Shown: piece by piece, positions 44,430 through 55,344 of the stretch
How positions within the stretch are numbered: position 1 is the stretch's first letter
Layout: each line of letters opens with the position of its first letter
DNA from: Curtobacterium sp. MR_MD2014
GTDB taxonomy: Bacteria; Actinomycetota; Actinomycetes; Actinomycetales; Microbacteriaceae
Length of the DNA stretch: 64,000 nt
NCBI RefSeq assembly: GCF_000772085.1
Contig: NZ_CP009755.1
Location: forward strand, 1,116,001-1,180,000
Direction of reading: 5' to 3'
Position numbers and translations under genes: made by a program
The notes under the pieces: generated by a model
Seen by the model: the letters and a program-made list of their open reading frames with translations, nothing else
Databases searched by the model: none
What the model was told of the DNA's origin: nothing

Positions 44430-44624
44430 CCTGCACATCGGCGCTGTCCCGGACCATCGTCCACAGGTCGCGCGGTCGCAGGCAGTGATGTCGGTGGCCC
44501 GCCCTAGGTTCGAGGTCATCGGGAACAGCCCGAAGCCTTGTCGCCGAACACCAGCCCTGCACCACCGGCTGGGGTGGACGCGACAGCCTACAGGCGGCCG
44601 ACACCGAGCACGAAGGAGCACCCC

Positions 44625-45679
<1,055 letters not shown>

Positions 45680-45683
<4 letters not shown>

Positions 45684-46801
45684 CCGGCGCAGACGACCAC
45701 GACGAGGGCCTCGCACCGGTCACCGACCTGTTCGGTGCGCGGGCCCGTCGTGGTCGACGCACCCCGCCGGCGGAGCCGGAACCTGTCCGGTCGAGCCCGG
45801 TCGAGCCGGGCGCGGCCGAGCCGGGCACGGTCAGGCCGGGCACGGTCGGGCCGGGCACGGTCGAGCCGAACCCCATCGAGCCGAGCCTGAGCCCGGTCGA
45901 TCTGGCTCCGCGCGCGGAGCGTGGCGTTCCCGGCGGCACCGGGTCGTCCGACGACGGCTGGGCGCCCGAGTCGATGGTGCTCGGTGACGACGAACGGCGG
46001 TTCGGCCGGGCACCGACCACCGCGGTGAACGACGAGTCCGCCGGCTCGGGGTCGGCGACGGGGACGCCCGTCGAGGACGACCCGCCGGTGCCGGCCGCGA
46101 TCCCCTTCCGCGGACAGCAGTCCGAGGCGGAGTGGGTGTCGCCGGTCGTCGGCGACGGCTCCGGTCGGAGTGCACGCGCCGAGCAGCACGGGTACGACGA
46201 CGACGACACCGCGGACGCCGCGAGCGCATCGGTGTTCGCCATCGCCAGCGGTGACGAGATCGACCCGGCCGACGCCCCACGACCGCTCGACGAGCAGCGC
46301 GCCGATGCCGAGCGCGTGAGCATGCGCGCGCTCGGGCGCAAGGGGGTCAGCGAGTCGGAGATGCGGCAGCTGCTGACGAAGCAGGACCTCGACGACGACG
46401 TCGTCGAGCACGAGGTCGCCCGACTGGTGCGCGTGGGCCTGCTCGACGACGTGGCCTTCGCCACCGACCTGGTGGACCGGCTGCACGAGCGCAAGGGCCT
46501 CGGTCGCCAGGGCGTGGTCGCCGAGCTGCGACGCCGTGGCATCGACCAGGCGGCGATCGACGCGGCGCTCGAGGCCGCGGAGGACGACGCCGACGACGAG
46601 TTCGTCCGCGCGATCGAGCTCGCTGAGAAGCGTGCACGCCAACTCCGTGGGCTCGACCGTGCGACTGCCGAGCGGCGCCTGAGCGGCTTCCTGATGCGCA
46701 AGGGGTACGGCTCGGGAGTCGTCCGCATCGCGGTGGAGCGGGCGCTCGACGGTCCGCCGCGACGCTCGCCCTCGGGTGGGGGCACCGTCCGCTTCGAGTA
46801 G
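45680..46801 (+). CDS. recX: RecX regulator with a long N-terminal disordered extension
   Basis: 373 residues, about twice the usual RecX length. The RecX core is residues about 215-365 ([50 protein letters not shown]). RecX modulates RecA filaments. The first 210 residues are low complexity: acidic, Pro/Gly/Ser-rich, with short GTVEPG-like repeats near residues 40-72 coded by GCCGGGCACGGTC units. GTG 45680 overlaps the recA stop, so the extension is translated unless an internal start such as one near 46320 is used. Coupled to recA and therefore SOS-induced. Confidence 0.85.
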
Positions 46802-46862
46802 CGCGGCGGCGGGCTCGACGGCCGTCCTGCGGACGCCGCGGTCGACCTACACTGGGACGATC

Positions 46863-48356
46863 ATGGCCACCGTCGAAGCCCGCCCCAGAACCTACGAGGT
46901 CCGCACCCACGGGTGCCAGATGAACGTCCACGACTCGGAGCGCCTGAGCGGGTCGCTGCAGGCGGCCGGGTACGTGGCGTCGGACGGCGAGCAGGCTGAC
47001 GTGGTCGTCATCAACACCTGCGCCGTGCGCGAGAACGCGGACAACCGTCTCTACGGCAACCTCGGGCAGCTCGCGGGCATCAAGCGCACGCACCCCGGCA
47101 TGCAGATCGCCGTCGGCGGGTGCCTGGCGCAGAAGGACAAGAACGTCATCCTCGAGAAGGCGCCCTGGGTCGACGTCGTCTTCGGCACGCACAACATGGG
47201 GTCGCTGCCGACCCTGCTCGAGCGGGCTCGGCACAACGACGAGGCGCAGATCGAGATCCTCGAAGCGCTCGACGTGTTCCCGTCGACGCTGCCGACCAAG
47301 CGCGACTCCACGCACAGCGGCTGGGTGTCGATCTCCGTCGGCTGCAACAACACCTGCACCTTCTGCATCGTCCCGTCGCTCCGTGGCAAGGAGAAGGACC
47401 GTCGTCCGGGCGACGTGCTCGCCGAGATCCAGGCGCTCGTCGACGACGGAGCCATCGAGGTGACGCTGCTCGGGCAGAACGTCAACTCCTACGGCGTGGA
47501 GTTCGGCGACCGTCAAGCGTTCGGCAAGCTGCTCCGGGCCGCCGGTCAGATCGACGGCCTCGAGCGCGTGCGGTTCACGAGCCCGCACCCGGCCGCGTTC
47601 ACCGACGACGTGATCGACGCCATGGCCGAGACCCCGAACGTCATGCCCCAGCTGCACATGCCGCTGCAGTCCGGATCGGACCGGGTGCTCAAGGCCATGC
47701 GTCGGAGCTACCGGAGTGAACGGTTCCTCGGCATCCTCGACCGCGTGCGGGCGAAGATCCCGGACGCCGCGATCTCCACCGACATCATCGTGGGGTTCCC
47801 CGGTGAGACCGACGAGGACTTCGAGGACACCCTGCGCGTCGTGGAGCAGTCGCGGTTCGCCTCGGCCTTCACGTTCCAGTACTCGATCCGTCCGGGCACG
47901 CCGGCGGCGATGATGCCGGACCAGCTGCCGAAGGAGGTCGTGCAGGAACGCTACGACCGGCTCATCGCGCTGCAGGACCGCATCACCGCCGAGGAGCACG
48001 CGAAGCAGGTCGGTCGGAGCGTCGAGGTGCTCGTCGCCACCGGCGAGGGCAAGAAGGACGAGACCACCCACCGCCTGTCCGGCCGCGCCGAGGACTCCCG
48101 CCTCGTGCACTTCGCCGTGCCGCAGGGCTCCGCCGTCCCGCGTCCCGGCGACGTCGTCACCGTCGAGATCACGCGCGCAGCCCCGCACTTCCTGATCGCC
48201 GACAACGAGGGCCCCCTGCGGATCCGTCGGACCCGTGCCGGTGACGCCTGGGACCGTGCGCAGGCCGAGAGCTGCGGTGTGCCGACCCCGTCCGCCCCGG
48301 GCGCCGGGCCCCGTCCGGTCTCGCTCGGGCTGCCGAGCCTCCGTGTCGGACGCTGA
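46863..48356 (+). CDS. miaB: tRNA-2-methylthio-N6-dimethylallyladenosine synthase
   Basis: 497 residues. The N-terminal UPF0004 domain has its three cluster cysteines ([21 protein letters not shown]); the radical-SAM cluster is CNNTCTFC near residue 161; a TRAM domain lies near 385-455. It adds the methylthio group at A37 after MiaA has added the isopentenyl group. A tail of about 45 residues after TRAM is Pro-rich. TACACT at 46848-46853 ends 9 nt before the ATG 46863, suggesting a leaderless or very short-leader start. miaA overlaps its 3' end by 14 bp. Confidence 0.95.
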   Translation: MATVEARPRTYEVRTHGCQMNVHDSERLSGSLQAAGYVASDGEQADVVVINTCAVRENADNRLYGNLGQLAGIKRTHPGMQIAVGGCLAQKDKNVILEKAPWVDVVFGTHNMGSLPTLLERARHNDEAQIEILEALDVFPSTLPTKRDSTHSGWVSISVGCNNTCTFCIVPSLRGKEKDRRPGDVLAEIQALVDDGAIEVTLLGQNVNSYGVEFGDRQAFGKLLRAAGQIDGLERVRFTSPHPAAFTDDVIDAMAETPNVMPQLHMPLQSGSDRVLKAMRRSYRSERFLGILDRVRAKIPDAAISTDIIVGFPGETDEDFEDTLRVVEQSRFASAFTFQYSIRPGTPAAMMPDQLPKEVVQERYDRLIALQDRITAEEHAKQVGRSVEVLVATGEGKKDETTHRLSGRAEDSRLVHFAVPQGSAVPRPGDVVTVEITRAAPHFLIADNEGPLRIRRTRAGDAWDRAQAESCGVPTPSAPGAGPRPVSLGLPSLRVGR

Positions 48357-49311
48357 CCGGCCGCTCGCGGCGGTCGGGCCGCGCCACGACGGTACCCCCG
48401 ACCTGATCGCGGTCGTCGGTGCGACCGGCACCGGCAAGTCCGAGGTCGCCCTCGCCGTCGCGGAACGGCTGCGGGCGAGCGGCCGTCCCGCGGAGGTCGT
48501 GAACGCCGACGCCATGCAGCTCTACCGCGGCATGGACGTCGGCACCGCCAAGCTGTCGGTCGCGGAGCGGCGGGGCATCCCGCACCACCAGCTCGACGTG
48601 CTCGCGGTGACCGACGAGGCGAGCGTCGCGGCCTACCAGCGCGACGCCCGTGCGGACGTCGAACGGATCACCGCGCACGGCGGCACCGCGGTGCTCGTCG
48701 GCGGCAGCGGGCTCTACGTGTCGGCGGTGCTGTTCGACCTCGCCTTCCCCGGCACCGACCCGGAGCTCCGCGCCGAGCTCGAGCGTGAGCACGCCGAGCA
48801 CGGGCCGAACGCCCTCCTCGCGCGCCTGCGCGCCCTGGACCCGGCCGCGGCAGCCGACGTCGACTCCCGCAACCCTCGGCGGCTCATCCGGGCCGTGGAG
48901 ATCGCGAGCCGGTCCGAGGTCGTGACCCCGCGCCTCCCGGCCGCGCCCCGCGCATGGCGACCGGCTCGGGTGCTGCACCTGCACCGCGAGCGCAGCGGGC
49001 TCGTCGCGTCCCTGCACGCGAGGGCCGAGCGGATGTTCGCCGACGGCCTCGTCGACGAGGTGGAGGCGCTCCGCGCGGAGGGGTTGGAGCAGGGACGCAC
49101 GGCGCGCGCGGCGATTGGGTACTCGCAAGCGCTCGACGTCCTGCACGGCCGAGCGACGACGGCCGAGGCGGTGGAGGCGACGGCGGTCGCGACCCGCAAG
49201 TACGCCAGGCGACAGGTGTCCTGGTTCAAGCGGTACGACGCCGAGGTGATCGACGTCAGCGGCGCCGACGTCGCGGGGCTGCATGCGGCGGCCCGTAGGA
49301 TCGTGCCGTGA
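48343..49311 (+). CDS. miaA: tRNA dimethylallyltransferase
   Basis: 322 residues. Walker A GATGTGKS near residue 26, the [15 protein letters not shown] substrate loop, [15 protein letters not shown] and the C-terminal [13 protein letters not shown] are standard. It transfers dimethylallyl to A37 of tRNAs reading U-starting codons, the substrate for MiaB. GTG 48343 gives a 14-bp overlap with miaB and fits where homology begins; upstream frame is open but unlikely coding. A TAGGAT -10 for dapF lies inside its last codons. Confidence 0.93.
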   Translation: MSDADRPLAAVGPRHDGTPDLIAVVGATGTGKSEVALAVAERLRASGRPAEVVNADAMQLYRGMDVGTAKLSVAERRGIPHHQLDVLAVTDEASVAAYQRDARADVERITAHGGTAVLVGGSGLYVSAVLFDLAFPGTDPELRAELEREHAEHGPNALLARLRALDPAAAADVDSRNPRRLIRAVEIASRSEVVTPRLPAAPRAWRPARVLHLHRERSGLVASLHARAERMFADGLVDEVEALRAEGLEQGRTARAAIGYSQALDVLHGRATTAEAVEATAVATRKYARRQVSWFKRYDAEVIDVSGADVAGLHAAARRIVP

Positions 49312-50198
49312 CCGAGCTGCACTTCACGAAGGGCCAGGGGACGGGCAACGACTTCGTCCTGTTCGCCGACCCCGACGCAACGGTCGACCTGACCCCCGAG
49401 CGCATCCGGGCCATCGCCGACCGCCGCTTCGGCGTGGGCGCCGACGGTGTCATCCGGGCGGTCCGGTCGGAGGCGATCCCCGAGGGGCGCACGCTCGTCG
49501 CCGTCGAACCCGCCGCCACCTGGTTCATGGACTACCACAACGCCGACGGCTCGGTCGCCGAGATGTGCGGGAACGGCATCCGCGTCTTCGCGCGGTACCT
49601 GACCGAGTCCGGGCTCGTCGACCTCGCGCCGGGGGAGACGCTCACGGTCGGCAGCCGCAAGGGGCTCGTCGACGTCCAGCGCACCACGAACGGCTTCTCG
49701 GCCGACCTCGGGCGCTGGGGCCTCGGCATCGAGGGCGGCGGGGCGAACGACGTCACCGTGCGGGCGAAGGAGCTCGACGGTGCACGACCCGGACTCGGCA
49801 TCGACGTCGGCAACCCGCACGTCGTCGTGGCCGTGGCGACCGAGGACGAGCTCGCCGAGGTCGACCTGACGTACGTCCCCGTCCTCGACCCGGCGCCCGC
49901 AGCGGGCGCGAACGTCGAGTTCGTGCTGCCCGGTGACCCCCTCGTCAAGGACGGCGTGGGGGAGATCACCATGCGCGTGCACGAACGGGGGAGCGGCGAG
50001 ACGCTGTCCTGCGGCACCGGTGCGGTCGCGGCCGCCCTCGCGACGCGGTACTGGGCGGGGCCCTCGGCGCCGGACACCTGGCGGGTGCGGGTGCCGGGCG
50101 GGGTCGTCACCGTGCGGATGTTCGCGGCGGAGGACGGCGAGCACGTCGCGCTGGCCGGTCCGGCAGAGCTCGTGTTCTCCGGGGACCTGACCGTCTGA
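49308..50198 (+). CDS. dapF: Diaminopimelate epimerase
   Basis: 296 residues. The two catalytic cysteines lie in [14 protein letters not shown] near residue 87 and LSCGTGAVA near 235. It interconverts LL- and meso-diaminopimelate for lysine and peptidoglycan. GTG 49308 overlaps the miaA stop by 4 bp (GTGA), so it can be read by coupling; in addition TAGGAT at 49296-49301 ends 6 nt before the GTG, so a leaderless internal transcript is possible. Confidence 0.95.
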   Translation: MTELHFTKGQGTGNDFVLFADPDATVDLTPERIRAIADRRFGVGADGVIRAVRSEAIPEGRTLVAVEPAATWFMDYHNADGSVAEMCGNGIRVFARYLTESGLVDLAPGETLTVGSRKGLVDVQRTTNGFSADLGRWGLGIEGGGANDVTVRAKELDGARPGLGIDVGNPHVVVAVATEDELAEVDLTYVPVLDPAPAAGANVEFVLPGDPLVKDGVGEITMRVHERGSGETLSCGTGAVAAALATRYWAGPSAPDTWRVRVPGGVVTVRMFAAEDGEHVALAGPAELVFSGDLTV

Positions 50199-50319
50199 CG
50201 CTGCCGCGGTGGCGCGGTGCCGCGGTGCCGCGGTACCGCGCTGCCGCCGTGCCGGCGCGAGCGGGACGCCGTCGTGCCAGTGGGACGGCGAGGCGGAGAC
50301 GACGCGCAGGTGTGCTCGT

Positions 50320-50423
50320 GAGACGCCGGCGTGTCCTCGAGACGCCGTCATGCGTGCGAGACGCCGTCGATCTCGGCGGCGTCTCGGCTGTCCGGATGCG
50401 TCTCGCGTCGACGCCGGCGTCTC
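50320..50423. repeat. Nested inverted repeats, GAGACGCCG type (family 4)
   Basis: Outer arms GAGACGCCGGCGT (50320-50332) and ACGCCGGCGTCTC (50411-50423) are perfect. Inside them CGAGACGCCG (50357-50366) pairs with CGGCGTCTCG (50377-50386), and CGAGACGCCGTC is also directly repeated at 50338. This fills most of the 283-bp convergent gap between dapF and the methyltransferase; nothing else is visible there except GC-rich GCGGTGCCGCGGT runs just after dapF. Confidence 0.7.
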
Positions 50424-50481
50424 GCGCGGGTACGGGCGCAGCCCAGCGCAGCCCGACCCGCCGCCTGCGCCCTGCCCCGGG

Positions 50482-51096
50482 CTACTCGGCGGTCCGGCGG
50501 ACCCGGATCACGCGGAAGCCCTTGTCGGTCGTGGCCCGCGACACCGCGAACCCGTCCCCGAGCGCGTCCCCGAGCCACCGCTGCAGGGAGTCCCCGCCGA
50601 GGTCCTTCGACACCACCAGCCAAGCGTCCCCGCCGACCTCGAGCCGGGGCAGCCACGTCAGCAGGATGGCGTGCAGTTCGTCCTTCCCCACCCGGATCGG
50701 CGGGTTGGACCAGATCGTGCGGAAGCGCAGGTCCGCCGGGAGCTCGTCCGGCAGCCCGACGGTGACGTTCGACGCCCCGGCTGCGACGGCGTTGCGCTGC
50801 GCGAGACCGAGGACCCGCTCGTTGACGTCCACGCCCCAGACCCGGGCGTCCGGCGACTCGAGCGCCATCGTGATCGCGATCGGCCCCCACCCGCAGCCGA
50901 TGTCGAGCAGGTCGCCCTCGGGCGCGGGCGGCGGCACGGACCCGAGCAGCACCCTGGTGCCGCGGTCGACACCGTCCGGGCTGAACACGCCCGCGGCGGT
51001 GGACAGCGTGAGCGACCGTCCGGCGAGCGTGACGTGCACCTGTCGCTCACGGGCCTCCGACGAGGGGTTCGCGGAGAAGTAGTGCTCGTTCGCCAT
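50482..51096 (-). CDS. RsmC-like class I methyltransferase
   Basis: 204 residues. N-terminal HYFSANPSSEAR and FSPDGVDRGTRVLL, then SAM motif I LLDIGCGWGPIAI near residue 65 and motif IV SNPPIRVG near 130. The NPPI signature marks N-methylation of guanine; family members act on 16S rRNA G1207. This is the single-domain actinobacterial form. The ATG 51096 follows TACGGT ending 6 nt upstream on the same strand (51108-51103), so it is likely leaderless. Divergent from hflX. Confidence 0.88.
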   Translation of the reverse strand: MANEHYFSANPSSEARERQVHVTLAGRSLTLSTAAGVFSPDGVDRGTRVLLGSVPPPAPEGDLLDIGCGWGPIAITMALESPDARVWGVDVNERVLGLAQRNAVAAGASNVTVGLPDELPADLRFRTIWSNPPIRVGKDELHAILLTWLPRLEVGGDAWLVVSKDLGGDSLQRWLGDALGDGFAVSRATTDKGFRVIRVRRTAE

Positions 51097-51157
51097 GGAA
51101 GAACCGTACCGGCGAGCCCGTGTGTCCCGGGCGTGGCGGCGGTACCCTGTGGAGAAG

Positions 51158-52696
51158 ATGACGGAAACCACCATGAACGACGGACGATCCGACGACAGCG
51201 CCGAGGGTGTCGTGGAACGCGTCCTCCGCAATGCCGAGACCCGGGCCACGTCGGCGATCTTCGCTCCGGCCCAGGCCATCCAGACACGATCGGTCGACGA
51301 GCACGGCTGGTCCGGCGACGGCGACCAGTACGAGCGCGAGGACCGCGCCGCCCTGCGGCGCGTCACCGGGCTCTCCACCGAGCTCGAGGACGTCACCGAG
51401 GTCGAGTACCGGCAGCTCCGGCTCGAGCGGGTCGTGCTGATCGGCGTGTACCCCCAGGGCGACGCCCAGGACGCCGAGAACTCCCTCCGCGAGCTCGCCG
51501 CCCTGGCCGAGACCGCCGGTGCCGTGGTCCTCGACGGGCTCCTGCAGCGCCGGCCCAACCCCGACCCGGCGACCTACCTCGGCAAGGGCAAGGCCGAGGA
51601 GCTCGCCATGGTCGTCAAGGCGACCGGCGCCGACACGGTCGTCGCGGACACGGAGCTCGCCCCCTCCCAGCGCCGAGCGCTCGAGGACGTCGTGAAGGTG
51701 AAGGTGATCGACCGGACCGCCGTGATCCTCGACATCTTCAGCCAGCACGCCACCACGCGCGAGGGCAAGGCCCAGGTCGAGCTGGCCCAGCTGCAGTACC
51801 TGCTGCCGCGTCTGCGCGGCTGGGGTGAGTCGATGTCCCGCCAGGCCGGTGGTCAGGTCTCCGGCGGTGCCGGCATGGGGTCCCGTGGTCCGGGTGAGAC
51901 GAAGATCGAGCTCGACCGCCGGCGCATCAACACGCGCATGTCGAAGCTCCGCCGTCAGATCGCGGGCTTCCGACCGGCTCGGGAGGCCAAGCGCGCCGAC
52001 CGGCACCGCAACGAGGTGCCGAGCGTCGCGATCGCCGGGTACACCAACGCCGGGAAGTCCTCGCTCCTGAACCGCCTGACGAGCGCGGGCGTCCTGGTGC
52101 AGAACCAGCTGTTCGCAACCCTCGACGCCACGGTGCGCCGGACCGAGAGCAGCGCCGGCCGCGAGTTCACGTTCGTCGACACGGTGGGCTTCGTGCGGAA
52201 CCTGCCGCACCAGCTGGTCGAGGCCTTCCGCTCCACGCTCGAGGAGGTCGGCGAGGCCGACGTCATCGTGCACGTGGTCGACGGGTCGCACCCCGACCCC
52301 GCCGCGCAGCTCGCGACGGTCCGAGACGTCATGGGTGACGTCGGAGCGCGGGACATCCCCGAGGTCGTCGCGTTCAACAAGGCGGACCTCATCGACGAGG
52401 CGCAGCGACTCGTGCTGGTCGGACTCGTGCCGGACGCGGTGTTCGTCTCCGCCCGCACGGGCGAGGGCGTGCCCGAGCTCCTCGCCGCGATCGAGGCACG
52501 GCTGCCAGAACCGGACGTCGAGTTGACGGTGGTGATCCCGTACGACCGTGGCGACCTGGTGTCGTCACTGCACGACGCGGGAGCAGTCGAGACGACCGAC
52601 TACGTCGAGGACGGCACCCGCCTGCGGGTGCGCGTCTTCCAGCGCCAGGTCGCGGAGCTCGACCCGTACGTGGTCACGCCGGTCGCGACGGCGTAG
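51158..52696 (+). CDS. hflX: GTPase HflX
   Basis: 512 residues. An N-terminal HflX domain (VLDGLLQRRPNPDPATYLGKG, split here as in the family), a helical linker with RGPGETKIELDRRRI, and a G domain: G1 GYTNAGKSS near residue 293, G3 DTVGFVRNLP, G4 NKAD. It splits 70S ribosomes under stress and, in mycobacteria, responds to macrolides or hypoxia. The ATG 51158 has GGAGAAG directly upstream and TACCCT at 51143-51148; an alternative ATG lies 15 bp further. A 60-bp palindrome separates it from lexA. Confidence 0.94.
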   Translation: MTETTMNDGRSDDSAEGVVERVLRNAETRATSAIFAPAQAIQTRSVDEHGWSGDGDQYEREDRAALRRVTGLSTELEDVTEVEYRQLRLERVVLIGVYPQGDAQDAENSLRELAALAETAGAVVLDGLLQRRPNPDPATYLGKGKAEELAMVVKATGADTVVADTELAPSQRRALEDVVKVKVIDRTAVILDIFSQHATTREGKAQVELAQLQYLLPRLRGWGESMSRQAGGQVSGGAGMGSRGPGETKIELDRRRINTRMSKLRRQIAGFRPAREAKRADRHRNEVPSVAIAGYTNAGKSSLLNRLTSAGVLVQNQLFATLDATVRRTESSAGREFTFVDTVGFVRNLPHQLVEAFRSTLEEVGEADVIVHVVDGSHPDPAAQLATVRDVMGDVGARDIPEVVAFNKADLIDEAQRLVLVGLVPDAVFVSARTGEGVPELLAAIEARLPEPDVELTVVIPYDRGDLVSSLHDAGAVETTDYVEDGTRLRVRVFQRQVAELDPYVVTPVATA

Positions 52697-52826
52697 TCCC
52701 GCAGACGGTCGCGCCACACCCCCGGCCGGGAGGCACGGGTCGGGTCCGGCGCGCCGGTCCGGCCCCTGGGCGGTACGGTGCGGTCGCCTGCTCACGTCGC
52801 GCCGTCGGACGGTGCGGCGTGACTTC

Positions 52827-52886
52827 GCACAACGCGGAGCAGCCCGCGCCACGGGATTCCGTGGCGCGGGCTGCTCCGCGTTGTTC
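52827..52886. terminator. 60-bp palindrome, family 3, copy B, between hflX and lexA
   Basis: 28-bp arms beginning GCACAACGCGGAGCAGCCCG pair with one mismatch and a 4-nt loop. 22 of the first 27 bases match copy A at 33046. It lies 6 bp after the lexA stop, between convergent genes. Just before it, at 52722-52741, is a lone GGCCGGGAGGCACGG half-motif. Confidence 0.85.
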
Positions 52887-52891
52887 CGGCG

Positions 52892-53536
52892 TCAGATCGA
52901 GCGCAAGACCGCCACGACCTTGCCGAGGACGGTGGCCGCGTCGCCGAGGATCGGTTCGAACGCGGAGTTGCGCGGGAGCAGCCACGTGTGGCCGTCGCGC
53001 TGGCGGAAGACCTTGACGGTCGCTTCCTCGTCGAGCATCGCGGCGACGATGTCCCCGTTGTCCGCGGTCTGCTGCGACCGGACGACCACCCAGTCGCCGT
53101 CGCAGATCGCTGCGTCGATCATCGACTCGCCGACGACCTTGAGCATGAAGAGGTCACCCGTGCCGACCAGCTGCCGGGGGAGCGGGACGATCTCGTCGAC
53201 GTGCTGCTCGGCCGTGATCGGCACACCGGCGGCGATCCGGCCGACGAGCGGGACCAGGGTCGTGGCGTCGACGTCGGGCGTCTCGACGTCGGGGGTCGGT
53301 TCGTCGACCAGGACCTCGAGCGCGCGCGGACGGTTCGGGTCACGACGGATCCAGCCGCCGAGCTCGAGCTGGCCGAGCTGGTGGGAGACGCTCGAGAGCG
53401 AGGAGAGGCCTGCGGCGTCGCCGATCTCCCGCATGCTCGGCGGGTAGCCCCGGCTGGCGATCGACGCGCGGATCGCGTCGAGGATCGCCTGCTGCTTCGC
53501 CGTCAACGGCTTCTGGACCCGCAGTTCGTCCGCCAC
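52892..53536 (-). CDS. lexA: SOS repressor LexA
   Basis: 214 residues. N-terminal winged helix ([34 protein letters not shown]), Ala-Gly self-cleavage site in RIAAGVP near residue 100, catalytic Ser in VGESMID near 138 and Lys in EATVKVF near 174. It represses DNA-damage genes until RecA filaments trigger cleavage. The GTG 53536 has GAAGGG about 9 nt upstream. Two box-like sequences upstream indicate autoregulation. Divergent from the LysM protein gene, the arrangement seen for lexA and divS/Rv2719c in Corynebacterium and Mycobacterium. Confidence 0.96.
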   Translation of the reverse strand: MADELRVQKPLTAKQQAILDAIRASIASRGYPPSMREIGDAAGLSSLSSVSHQLGQLELGGWIRRDPNRPRALEVLVDEPTPDVETPDVDATTLVPLVGRIAAGVPITAEQHVDEIVPLPRQLVGTGDLFMLKVVGESMIDAAICDGDWVVVRSQQTADNGDIVAAMLDEEATVKVFRQRDGHTWLLPRNSAFEPILGDAATVLGKVVAVLRSI

Positions 53537-53611
53537 GTCGTCTCGCCCTTCGTCGGTGCCGGGCGGTCGGGCAGGAATGTCAGTGGTCCCCGCTTGACTC
53601 GTCCCAGTCGA

Positions 53612-53657
53612 TCGAAACAGTATCCGACCGCTCCGGGCCGGACAAACACCTGTTCGA
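53612..53657. promoter_or_regulatory. Two LexA boxes on the lexA side of the divergent promoter
   Basis: TCGAAA-CAGT-ATCCGA at 53612-53627 overlaps a GATACT -10 on the minus strand for lexA. ACAAAC-ACCT-GTTCGA at 53642-53657 matches the TCGAAC-N4-GTTCGA consensus at 10 of 12 positions. Both are degenerate, as expected for an autoregulated repressor. Confidence 0.6.
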
Positions 53658-53714
53658 GCGTGTCGGCAGAACATCCCGCACAAACCTCTTCCTGGGACTT
53701 GTGCGAGGTCGCAT

Positions 53715-53730
53715 TCGAAACTATGTTCGG
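53715..53730 (+). promoter_or_regulatory. LexA box upstream of the LysM gene
   Basis: TCGAAA-CTAT-GTTCGG matches the SOS consensus at 10 of 12 positions. It lies 41 bp before the LysM-protein start codon, well placed to repress it. Confidence 0.7.
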
Positions 53731-53771
53731 TACACGACTTCGGTTCCTCCGAACGGGAAGGCAAGAACGAC

Positions 53772-54146
53772 ATGAGCACCATCGCCATCGCTGACCAGCG
53801 CACCGCGACGCCCGCCGTCCGTACCCGCCTGCGCATCACGCGCCGCGGTCGCATCGTCCTGACGACCGTCGCGGCCCTCCCGGTCTTCCTCGTCGTCGCC
53901 CTCTCCGTGCTGAACGGTGGACAGGCCTCTGCCGGCGACTCCTCGCGTGCCGGTGCTCCCGTGCACTTCGAGACGGTCACCGTGCAGCCGGGTGAGACCC
54001 TGTGGCAGCTGGCAGAGGAAACCGCGCCGCAGGCCGACCCCCGCGACTTCGTGCAGGACGTCGTGAGCCTCAACGCCCTCGACGGTTCGACGCTGCAGGC
54101 CGGCGAGCAGATCGCGATCCCGGTCAAGTACACCGCGGGCAACTGA
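53772..54146 (+). CDS. LysM-domain membrane protein, probable SOS cell-division suppressor (DivS/Rv2719c position)
   Basis: 124 residues. Basic N-terminus, one span at about 37-56 ([20 protein letters not shown]), then an extracytoplasmic LysM domain at about 75-119 ([29 protein letters not shown]) that binds peptidoglycan. The gene is divergent from lexA and carries its own LexA box. In Corynebacterium (DivS) and Mycobacterium (Rv2719c, ChiZ) the gene in this position halts division after DNA damage; the same role is inferred here. GAAGG lies about 12 nt before the ATG 53772. Confidence 0.8.
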   Translation: MSTIAIADQRTATPAVRTRLRITRRGRIVLTTVAALPVFLVVALSVLNGGQASAGDSSRAGAPVHFETVTVQPGETLWQLAEETAPQADPRDFVQDVVSLNALDGSTLQAGEQIAIPVKYTAGN

Positions 54147-54219
54147 TCCGGTCGGCGCTCGCCTGACCACCGTCCGGACGGCCGGTCGCCGTCCGGGGGT
54201 CCCGGCCTACGATGGGTCG

Positions 54220-55344
54220 GTGGACACCACGCTCGAAGACCTCCCGATCCGTGACGACCTCCGTGGGCAGAGCCCGTACGGGGCTCCGCAGAAGCACGTG
54301 CGCGTCCAGCTCAACGTCAACGAGAACACGCATCCCGTACCGGAGGCCGTCGCTGAGGACATCGTCGCCTCGATCCGGCAGGCCCTGACGACCGTGAACC
54401 GCTACCCCGACCGCGAGTTCACCGAGCTCCGGGAGTCCCTCGCGGGCTACCTGAACGGTGGACTCTCCGCCGGGCAGCAGCTCACCCCTGCGCACCTGTG
54501 GGCGGCGAACGGGTCGAACGAGGTCCTGCAGCAGCTCCTGCAGGCGTTCGGTGGCCCGGGCCGGTCGGTGCTCGGGTTCCCGCCCACGTACTCGATGCAC
54601 TCGATCCTCGCGTCCGGCACCGGCACGCGCTGGATCCCCGCGCAGCGCGACGACGAGTTCCGCATCGCGCCGGAGACGGTCGTCGCGGCCATCCGGGAGC
54701 ACCGACCCGACATCGTGTTCCTGTGCGGCCCGAACAACCCGACGGGCACCCCGCTCGACATCGAGACGATCCGCGCGGCCTACGACGCAACGGACGGCAT
54801 CGTGATGGTGGACGAGGCCTACGCCGAGTTCATGCCCTCGGACGCCCCGAGCGCCGTCACGCTGCTGCCCGGCCGTCCGCGGCTCGTGGTCTCTCGCACG
54901 ATGAGCAAGGCCTTCGCCTTCGCCGGAGCCCGTGTGGGGTACCTGGCGGCCGACCCCGCCGTGGTCGACGCGCTCCGCCTGGTGCGGCTGCCGTACCACC
55001 TGTCCGCGCTGACGCAGGCGGCGGCGGTGGCGGCGCTCCGGCACGCCCCGGCGATGCTGGCGATGGTCGACGACATCAAGCAGCAGCGTGACCGGATGGT
55101 CACGGAGCTCCGGGCGATGGGGTACCGCACGTACGAGACCTGGTCGAACTTCGTCCTGTTCGGCGGGGTCGCCGACCCGAACGCGGCGTTCGAGGCCCTG
55201 CTCGACCAGGACGTCATCGTGCGCGACCTCGGCATCCCGAACCACCTGCGCGTGAGTGCGGGGACGGAGGAGGAGACCACCGCGTTCCTCGAGGCCATGC
55301 GCCGCGTGGCCGCCGTCCAGCCGCCGGTTAGGGTTGACGCATGA
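54220..55344 (+). CDS. hisC: Histidinol-phosphate aminotransferase
   Basis: 374 residues, PLP fold type [13 protein letters not shown] near the start, the [14 protein letters not shown] segment, the Asp/Tyr in [10 protein letters not shown], and the Schiff-base lysine in [17 protein letters not shown] near residue 230. It makes histidinol phosphate in histidine synthesis. GTG 54220 has TACGAT at 54208-54213 ending 6 nt upstream; no ribosome site, so probably leaderless. First gene of hisC-hisB-hisH-priA. hisB overlaps its stop (ATGA). Confidence 0.95.
   Translation: MDTTLEDLPIRDDLRGQSPYGAPQKHVRVQLNVNENTHPVPEAVAEDIVASIRQALTTVNRYPDREFTELRESLAGYLNGGLSAGQQLTPAHLWAANGSNEVLQQLLQAFGGPGRSVLGFPPTYSMHSILASGTGTRWIPAQRDDEFRIAPETVVAAIREHRPDIVFLCGPNNPTGTPLDIETIRAAYDATDGIVMVDEAYAEFMPSDAPSAVTLLPGRPRLVVSRTMSKAFAFAGARVGYLAADPAVVDALRLVRLPYHLSALTQAAAVAALRHAPAMLAMVDDIKQQRDRMVTELRAMGYRTYETWSNFVLFGGVADPNAAFEALLDQDVIVRDLGIPNHLRVSAGTEEETTAFLEAMRRVAAVQPPVRVDA

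Noticed and set aside
44485..44624. Possible small ORF in the recA leader.
   Set aside because: The frame runs through into recA out of frame, has no ribosome site and has no plausible protein sequence.
48235..48342. Longer miaA frame starting inside miaB.
   Set aside because: The extra residues are Pro/Arg-rich and overlap miaB codons; homology begins soon after GTG 48343.
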